DNA from: Gordionus sp. m RMFG-2023 | Taxonomy: Eukaryota > Nematomorpha > Gordioida > Chordodea > Parachordodidae | Direction of reading: 5' to 3' | Assembly: GCF_954871325.1 (NCBI RefSeq) | Contig: NC_088775.1 | Span: 28,559,561 to 28,623,560, forward strand | DNA length: 64,000 nucleotides | In this document: in pieces, positions 56,481 to 64,000 of the stretch | Layout of the letters: each line of letters starts with the position of its first letter | Position numbering within the stretch: position 1 is the stretch's first letter | Position numbers and translations under genes: made by a program | The notes under the pieces: generated by a model | What the model was told of the DNA's origin: nothing | The model's database searches: none | The model's input: only the letters and a program-made list of their open reading frames with translations

Positions 56481-59400
56481 TACTTTAAAAAAAAATATTT
56501 TTATCATTAAAGGAGAGTTCCCATCTCCTTTTTTTGTAAATATCATTATAAAAAAAATTCCTAGTATCTCCCTGACTCTTCTTCCCAAATAATAAGAATG
56601 TCATTCATTAGAACATAATGTATATATTTTTTTCAAAATAACAATCTAATAATTTAAAAATAATGACTAAAATTATAAAAATTTAATCTGGCCAAAGCTT
56701 CAAAAGATGTATTAGTAGATTTTGGAAAGGGTTTACCTCCAATAAATTTCCTGTAATGTAAACTCCGTCTACATAATATTTTATTATTTTCAACCTATTC
56801 CTATTTTTTTTATTTGAAATATCAGTGAATAACAAATATAATGTATGATCTGCTAAAAAATAATCCAATTATTATTTCCTTCAAAGTAAATTAATTAATC
56901 CCAAAATTAACAACTAATTTTCAAACTTAAATAACTAATTAAACATTTAGAATTTTTTTAAATTTGGACTATTTCTTGTCTTTAGTATTGTAAAGTCTCA
57001 ATATTAAGAACAGTAAAAAAAAATTCCCCTTGAGCCAGAAAATTTTTCTCAAGATTGAGCTATCCATATAGGTTTAAACCTCGATCGAGATCAAGATTAT
57101 AGTTTTCGCTTAAAAATTCGGTTTAGCTTTTTTATAGTTGGTTCAGACCCGATTAATTATAAAACTATTTATCATCACTATTTATTTACGGTGAACCTCA
57201 TACTTTAAATAATTCATATTAAATATATAAAAAAAAACCTCTTGGTTTCTCTATCTTCTATGTGGCTATTAGAAATGTGGAAAAGTTTCATGACTATCTA
57301 TTAATTCTTAAAAATTTAACACTTTTGAAAAAATTTTAATTTTTTATCAAGGGAGCTCAGCCCCTCCTCAAAATTTAGGAAGGAGGCTAAATAGGAAAAA
57401 TTAGGAAGGTCTTAGTCCCAGTAACCCCCCCCCCCCCTACATCCATGGTGTACTATGGTTGGATAATGACTAAATTTCGGTTAGTGTCTTCATCTACTGT
57501 CACGGCGAAAATATGTTAAATTCAACTCATTTTAATTTATATTAGTTTCTTTCAAATCTGAGCTGCTATATATTTAAAAATACCCCGAGGCCCATTAAGA
57601 TTAAGTTAGAAACTAGCTTTAGCTTGTTTTGCTAATTTTTTAAACGTTTTAAAATTGGCTTAAATGACTAAAAATATAATTACCCAACATTACTGTTTGC
57701 TCCCTAATCAAATAGATATACACCAAAGCTTTTTTTTCAATGCGACTATTTATCTACGAGATAACATATACCATAGCGTACATAAAAATAATTAATGAAA
57801 AAGTGATGCATTTTTATCCTTTTTATAACAATAATTGATATATTTACTCTTCAAATAAAACATTAATTAGCTTAGCAAGATTAAAAAAATGTTTATAAAA
57901 ACAATCTATCCATTTTCTATCTAAATAGCTTTCACTTTTGTGAAGCTCAATAACAATTTTAATTCCTGCCTTCCTAATCTACATGTAACATTATATATTT
58001 TTTTTTATTTCATACAAGTTTTACAATTATTAGATGCTTATTATTATTAAATTCATATGACAAGCTCTTATACTTTGCTTACGTTATTCTTTAACGGTCA
58101 ATTTTACCTACTAGACTCACAGACCCCCACCTCAACCCTCCCCAAAGCCAACAATAGTGAAATACATCTGATGACTAGAATTTAAAACAATTCAATTATA
58201 AAATAGATGCTAACTATGTATATTGTCTAAGAGGATACTCCCCTTAGTAATCCCTCCAACTCACAATCAAAATTTAATGACACATTTTTATTTATCCTAC
58301 ACTCCCCTCCCTCCCCACATTCTTGAAGACCCTGGACAAAAATTCTTGCCCATTTATTATATATGTATTCTTAACATATGTGCCAAATTTGGCTCTATGA
58401 ATATTGTTTATTTTGCCCTACAAGGTTTTATTAAAATAATTTGTGAACAAGGGTAACACTTTGTTTGCCAATACAGTATTCAACTGATACCCCAATACTG
58501 ATACAAATATTTAATGAAAGGTTTTTACTTTAATATAGTTAATTCCAAAATAAAATTAATATAAAAATATAGGGAAAAATTAACAATAGTTTCTTGTCTA
58601 TTTAATTTTTAGGTCAATATCTTATCAATTTATGACTTAATGTAGGTCAATTTAAAATAAATAATTATGAGGGTTAACTATTATTTTGGGCATTGTTTGT
58701 TGGTATCAGTTAAAAGGGATTGGCCCCAAGAGTGTCCTCTGATCTTTGATAAAAAACAATTCAAATTCCAGTATTAAGCATGTTGCATAAATGCAACAAT
58801 AACCAAATATAAATTAAAATAATAGAAAATAAACTTACTAAAAAATATATTCTAAAGTTTATTATAGTTATATAATATAAAAAAATTTAAGTTCAATATT
58901 AGAAACATTTATTATGATATAATTTACTATTTTTTTTTGTCATATTTATTGGATTAATAAAAATTAAGAGGTCAAAAATTCTATATTATTTTACTAAGAA
59001 CAAGATTAAATGAAATTTAATTTCACATATCTCCTATTCTAAATCTCCCAAAATAGCATCTAAAATGGGAAAAAAATATATGGTATCTGTAATTTTTATG
59101 AAAATCATTATTACATGAGATTAAAGCAGAATTGTAAAAAAGATACTTTGAAATATATATAACTACAGCTAATGGCATGAAAAGGATACATGGCTAGAAC
59201 TAGATACAGATATAAATTTTTATTATAACCATGCAAGGTGTTCATAATGTCAAAATTGAAAATCTTTTGTTAAAACTCAAATTGTGAAGTGAGACAAGCA
59301 TTTTTTTATGAATTTTGTTTTTATTTATAAATAAAATATGATTAAATGATTATATAAAAGTATTAATAGTTTCTATTAAGCTCTGTTAAACCATTTTATA

Positions 59401-60737
59401 AAAATTAGAAAAGTTTCAAAACTTTTGCAAATTTAAAAATTTTAATCAAATCTTATACTAAATATTTAAAATTTTATAGAAATATATTTTGGACATGTTT
59501 TATATTTATAATAGCTATTTCTTTATCTTCATTAAAGTTTCAAAGGTTTGTGAATTTAATTTTTTGATGGTTTGAAAATGAAAGATTCTTAAAGTTTTGA
59601 TTGCTATATTGTCTGTAAACACATTTTTGTAGCTACTAACAAAATCTTTTAGCTGTAAGGTAATGTATTGTTATATTTTATGAATAACACTTTTATATTA
59701 GGATGCTCTTTAAATATATTAAAATCATGGGATTCATTTTATCATTCACAGTTTGATCAGTGTTGAAATTTATATCCTTATTCATATTCTTTTTTATCTG
59801 TGATTTTCTCTTTAGTAGCATTTGGAAACTTTGAAAGTTCATCAACTAAACACTGTGTCAATTCCTTTTTTCTTTTATTTTTTAGCAAATGAAACCAAAT
59901 TCAACCAACCCAATCAAGTTTGAAAATGCTGATGCTTTGTTGATTGTTTCTTCTGTATTCTTTTTTTGTCAATATCACTCATTCAAATTTATAATAATTA
60001 AAATTAATTAATGTAATTTGCCATATTTTTGTCATCCATTGTGTAAAATAAAACTTGTCTTCAATTGGAAAGACAGATATTTAATAAATTTATTTATAAT
60101 AAAATGGTGCAAATAAATTATATCTAAATGTTTCTATAAATAAATAATGATACTGCTTAAACTGTATATAGATTACAGTTAGAACATTATTTTATCTAGT
60201 TTAGTTACTTTAAAAACTCAGACCTGCACTAGGCCTAATTTTTATATTACTATTTGCAAGATCCAAGATTTATCCAAAAGAAAAGTTAGTCGTCCAAGGA
60301 AAGGATATGATTTTTTAAAGAAAGCACAAAATAAGTGTCAAGAAGAAAAAAATGTTTGACGCTTTCTTGAAAAACATATTTTTAAAAGCACTTGGAAAAC
60401 AAAATAAATACAAAATTTTCAGAAGTTTAAGTCTTAAATAAAAGGATTTTATAGTTAGTTTCCTCTGCTGGTTGACACTTGACATCTGCCATTCTTATCC
60501 GTTATATAGAATTTTTAAAGGGCTAATTTATAAAAAAAAGAACAGTAGATTTATAAAAAAGAATTAAAGTTTACTTATATCCTTATGTGGTTTTTTCTGC
60601 GTTTATGACACATGTTATAAAACATAATTTATATATCTAATATATATAATCTCCATAATCAAAACACGATCGTTTTCGTATCTCCCTAATGTATTTAAAA
60701 TTTAATGAGACTATATAATGTAATGTTAATTTTGGCT
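56481..60737. other. Long region without recognised gene or element
   Basis: 57330-57450 contains a C-run and CCCCTACATCCATGG, possibly a transposon end without partner. A plus-strand frame at 58223-58456 has varied composition but no domain I recognise. The rest is AT-rich and featureless by eye. Confidence 0.4.
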
Positions 60738-60812
60738 ATCTACGAAAGTCGAACCACAAACCTCCCGTTTCAAAGACGTATGCTTTACGCATGCACCAAC
60801 TTGAATATAATT
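60738..60812 (-). pseudogene. Possible tRNA-like remnant
   Basis: The minus strand reads AAGTTGGTGCATGCGTAAAG and GTGGTTCGACTTTCG, resembling a tRNA D-loop region and a T-loop/B box. Between them CGTCTTTGAAACG could be an anticodon arm with TTG in place. The T and acceptor stems do not pair, so this would be a decayed tRNA or a tRNA-derived SINE head. Confidence 0.3.
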
Positions 60813-61079
60813 AAATTTAAAATATTGATTATATATATATTAATTAATAGCTTATATTTTTAAAATTTTGCCGTTTATTACCATAACTAGCTGACGGTGT
60901 TGAAGGGTAATTATTTAGTTTGTTGTATGGTACTAAATATATTTTATTAATAAATTTTATAAAAATATTAAAATTTAGGAGAAAAAGAGGTAAAATTGTT
61001 GCAATACAGTGAGTATTAAGAGTATTAGAAATATCAAAATTTAAATTTGTAATGGAAATCATATTGGATAAAATTTAAA

Positions 61080-61876
61080 ATAGAGATGCTAGAAGATTTT
61101 TGAATTTTAAATATGGGTTAGACATTGGCCTGAAATTTTTTTTTTGCAGACATAGCTAGGCCTGATCAAAAAACCAAGGCTCATGCAACTTTCATATTCT
61201 GGTTTTATTTTTAAATGAATTATGACTTTACATATTTTATTTCAGTTCTTAACTACCAAAATTATTATGGTCTTTGGCGGGCTTGAGAAAATTTTCTCAA
61301 CATGATTATGAGCATGAACTTGTTGGGAATTTTTATACATTAGATATTAGGCATAATATTTATACGGGTCTCAGGTAAAAGCTAATTTAAATATATTTTT
61401 ACTCGAAAAATAGTATTCACTATTGGTCCCAATAAGTTGGTCTTGGTCTGAAGTAGGATTGAGCGGTATTAAGAATAAAAAATGAATATGGTTTTTAGAG
61501 ATTTACCTATCGACTTGAAAAAAATATAATTATTACGCGTTGGCCAGGTTTGAGAAAATTTTTTTAAAATTATTATGGGTGGGGCTGGGCTTGGAAAATA
61601 TTTTTATGAATTATATTGGACTAAGCTTAGGGAAAATTTTTCAAAATTATTATCAACTTGGACGCTTGGGAATTCTATTATCAACTATAGATCAGACATT
61701 GACCTAAAACAAATTTTTTTGCAGACCTGGGGACCTGGTCTGAAGGGAGGAGGGGGTTATAAAGAGTAACAAGATATTATTTTCAAATAACAGGTAACAA
61801 CTATCATAAAAGTAGGGAGTAAAACTAACTAATTATCCCCCCCCCCCCAAATCATTCTTGACGGGTTATTAGCTAG
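61080..61876 (+). mobile_element. Helitron-like terminal remnant
   Basis: Repeated phrases GGGCTTGAGAAAATTTTCTC, GGGCTTGGAAAATATTTTTA and CTTAGGGAAAATTTTTCAAA match the dispersed repeats of the Helitron at 40741-42719. The end TTCTTGACGGGTTATTAGCTAG, at about 61854-61875, resembles the Helitron hairpin and CTAG terminus. The left half of the stem has decayed or been replaced by a C run. Confidence 0.45.
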
Positions 61877-62019
61877 TATTTCATAATTAGACAATTGAGT
61901 GGATACATAATTAAATGACGTGACAAAATTATTGAACTATGTCAACGAAACTTTGAATGTAACTTATATTTAGAGTATCTTTTTAGGAGACAGGTAAAAC
62001 TGAGGGTTATAATTTGGGT

Positions 62020-62160
62020 TATACCGATAATAAATTAAATATCAGATCGGCACCGATATTTAGCGTTTTCAAAACATATCGGAGGGCACAGATATTTAGT
62101 TTTTCAAAAAATATAACGGGCCGATATTTTTAGCACTCCGATATTTTTTTTTATTGTTTT
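62020..62160. repeat. Degraded end of the 713-1452 hAT family
   Basis: ATCAGATCGGCACCGATATT then TAGCGTTTTCAAAACATATC corresponds to ATATCGGATTGGTACCGATA and TTAGCGTTTTCCGAAAATAT in the hAT at 713. Only one end is recognisable. Confidence 0.55.
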
Positions 62161-62253
62161 TGATTATTTTTATGATATATAATTTTTTTTATTTTAAAAA
62201 TAATTTCCATTGAAAAAATCTAAAATACAATTTATTTAATTATTTTTTTCTCT

Positions 62254-64000
62254 TTAGCTTTCACCTTTTCTGGTGGTAAGCTCCTTCAACATCTCTCTCC
62301 ACTTTATGTTATTCATACAATCTCTTTTATCTAATTTATACTTCTTTATATTGGCTCTAACTTTATGGCCCCATTGAAGTTTTGGCCTTCCTCTTTTGCG
62401 TATGCCCATCACTTCCAAACTCTCAACCTTATTTCTTTTGTAGTTCATAGGCCTTCTCATTGTGTGCCCATACCACCTAAGTCAGTTTACCATTAACTTA
62501 GTCTTAATGGGCACTACCTTTAAACTACTGCCTTTAAACTACTTAGTATTCTTGTACTGCGCACTTCTTGTTACCCCAGCAATCATCCTCAGCATTCTCA
62601 TCTCCATAGTTTGTAGACTTCTCTCGTCTGATTCATTGGTTGGCCATGTTTCCGAACTATATAGAATATGGTTGTACTATGGAACTGTAAATTTTTCCCT
62701 TTAATTTGTGTGGGATTCTTTTGTCAAATAGCACTCCAGATAAAGATCTCCACTTTAACCACCCTTGATTAATTTTACTCTGTCTCTTTTTCTATTGTGC
62801 CGTTTGTTTGTATAGTGGGGCCCAAATAGCAGCGTTAAATTGCCGATATATGCCATTCATTTATATCAATACTCTCTGTTTCATCTCCTCCTATCACCAT
62901 ATACTCCGTCTTTTCTCTATTTACTTTTAGTCCGTGCCTTTCTAGCATATTTATCCAACTCACTAATCTTTCTTTCATTTCATCCTTGGATTCGGCAAGT
63001 ATCACATAATCATCTGCAAATATCATATTCCACGGGAATGTTTGAGATATAGACTGTGCTAATACATCTATTACTGTAATGAAGAGAAGTGGGCTGAGAG
63101 CTGACCCTTGATGAACTCCTTCGGCTATTGTGAAGCCTGCTGAAGTACCTGTTGTGCTACGGACCATTGTTGTATGGCCCATATACATATCCTATATTAT
63201 TCTTATATATTTTTTGGGAATCTTTTTGTGGCGTAGCGCCCACCAGATAAGTCTTCTTGGGATTCTATCGAAGGCCTTTTCTAGATCGAGAAAGACCATG
63301 TGTAGCTTTTTGTTCTTTTCCCTGTATTTTTCACTCATTTGCCTAATTGCGTGGATAGCATCAGTTGTTGATCTACCAGGCATAAAGCCAAACTGAGTCT
63401 CCTATTTCGATTATGTCCCTTAATCTTTTTTCTATTATTTTTTTCGTATAGTTTTAGACAGTGTGACATTAGTTTTATGCCCCTGTAATTTTGACAATTG
63501 TATGAATCCCCTTTATTTTTGAAGATCTGCCTCCATTTTTGAGGAACCTCTTCATTTCCAAGTATTTTATTGTATAGATTTGTGAGGAAATGTATTCCAT
63601 CATCTCCTAGTGCTTTAAGGCTTTCTATTGGAATATCATCTGGGACCCCTAGCTTTGTTGTTTTTCATATGCTTGAGGCATATGATTATTTCTTGTTCTG
63701 TTATTTGTTGTACAAGGTTTTGACATGGGGGTGTTCATCTAGACGTAGTATGTGGGTATTAAAGTTGAGAAGCTCCTGAAAATATTCTTTCCATCTATTC
63801 ATTATTTCTTTTTCCTTTATTATCAATTTCCCATCTTTGTTTTTGATTACTTTCGGAGCTCCGTTTATATCCCTAGAATTCTTTTCTCGCTGTTTGGCTA
63901 ATCTGTATATTTTATTTTGCCCTTCTTTGGTATGTAGTTCTTCATACATGTCATCGTATGTCATAGATTTGGCCCTAGCCACCGCCTTCTTGGATTTTTG
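62254..64000 (-). pseudogene. RTE-like LINE: reverse transcriptase, partial
   Basis: The minus strand begins beyond the window. At 63982-63701 it reads YEELHTKEGQNKIYRLAKQR and IMNRWKEYFQELLNF, the linker typical of RTE-like LINEs between endonuclease and reverse transcriptase. At 63383-63192 PGRSTTDAIHAIRQM and VFLDLEKAFDRIPRRLIWWA give the first catalytic Asp block. At 63188-62835 GVHQGSALSPLLFITVIDVL precedes NMIFADDYVILAESKDEM, with the Ala-Asp-Asp active-site box intact. [20 protein letters not shown] and ETWPTNESDERSLQTMEMRM follow. RKRGRPKLQWGHKVRANI ends at 62254, the basic C-terminal tail of the clade. At least four frame changes or stops separate these segments, so the copy is dead. 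The endonuclease and 5' end are not in the window. Confidence 0.85.

Noticed and set aside
58223-58456. 77-codon plus-strand frame with Pro- and Ile-rich text
   Set aside because: No domain, no flanking splice structure and no repeat context; indistinguishable from chance in this composition.
62462-63779. Several plus-strand frames of 69-88 codons near the right edge
   Set aside because: All are antisense to the RTE-like reverse transcriptase read on the minus strand.

Overview
This is AT-rich, repeat-dominated nuclear DNA from an animal, most likely an invertebrate. The evidence is spliceosomal GT..AG introns inside a transposase gene, many animal-type transposons (hAT, MULE, mariner-like, Helitron, RTE-type LINE, Ty3/gypsy fossils), and one exon resembling the NEDD4-binding membrane adaptor NDFIP. 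I cannot name the species. Introns of only 38-44 nt in the transposase gene imply a host that splices very short introns. No bacterial genes, rRNA or CRISPR array are visible.

Layout. At 0.4-4.1 kb two old hAT-like elements lie side by side, the first carrying a young internally deleted hAT (713-1452) with an exact 8-bp target duplication. From 4.1 to 8.1 kb there is no recognised gene. At 8.16-8.73 kb (minus) is the only likely host exon, NDFIP-like. From 9 to 19 kb there is a cluster of hAT elements: 9030-10490, 10887-12313, a 193-bp MITE at 13776-13968, 14011-16427, and a further fragment near 19 kb. From 20.8 to 25 kb come a mariner-type DDE remnant, a LINE endonuclease end inserted in a hAT-like element, a Helitron 3' end, and two opposed gypsy fossils. 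From 27.4 to 29.7 kb is a transposon with terminal inverted repeats of about 0.6 kb and a decayed protein of the 'DFSENY' type.

The centre (32.2-38.4 kb) is a three-level nest: a MULE inside a hAT-like element inside an inverted copy of the same hAT-like family. The MULE carries an almost complete FLYWCH/MULE transposase gene of 14 exons. Eight of its exons are phase-1 micro-exons produced by a 205-bp tandem repeat in which every unit contains two exons and two introns. I regard this as the best candidate for an undescribed arrangement.

From 38.4 to 45.1 kb there are tandemly repeated Helitron termini and a decayed Helitron body, interrupted by a small LTR element with a 5-bp target duplication. 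A hAT remnant and another 1.1-kb hAT-like element follow. From 48.7 to 56.5 kb is a second, unrelated MULE-type element. Its inverted arms are arrays of a roughly 285-bp repeat, itself a diverged dimer, with about 4 units in one arm and 10 in the other. From 56.5 to 62 kb little is recognisable. From 62.25 kb to the window end is a decayed RTE-like LINE on the minus strand.

The genes do not form a host pathway: the window is a record of serial transposon insertion around a single host exon. Element boundaries with exact target duplications are firm. Coding calls rest on motif recognition by eye.
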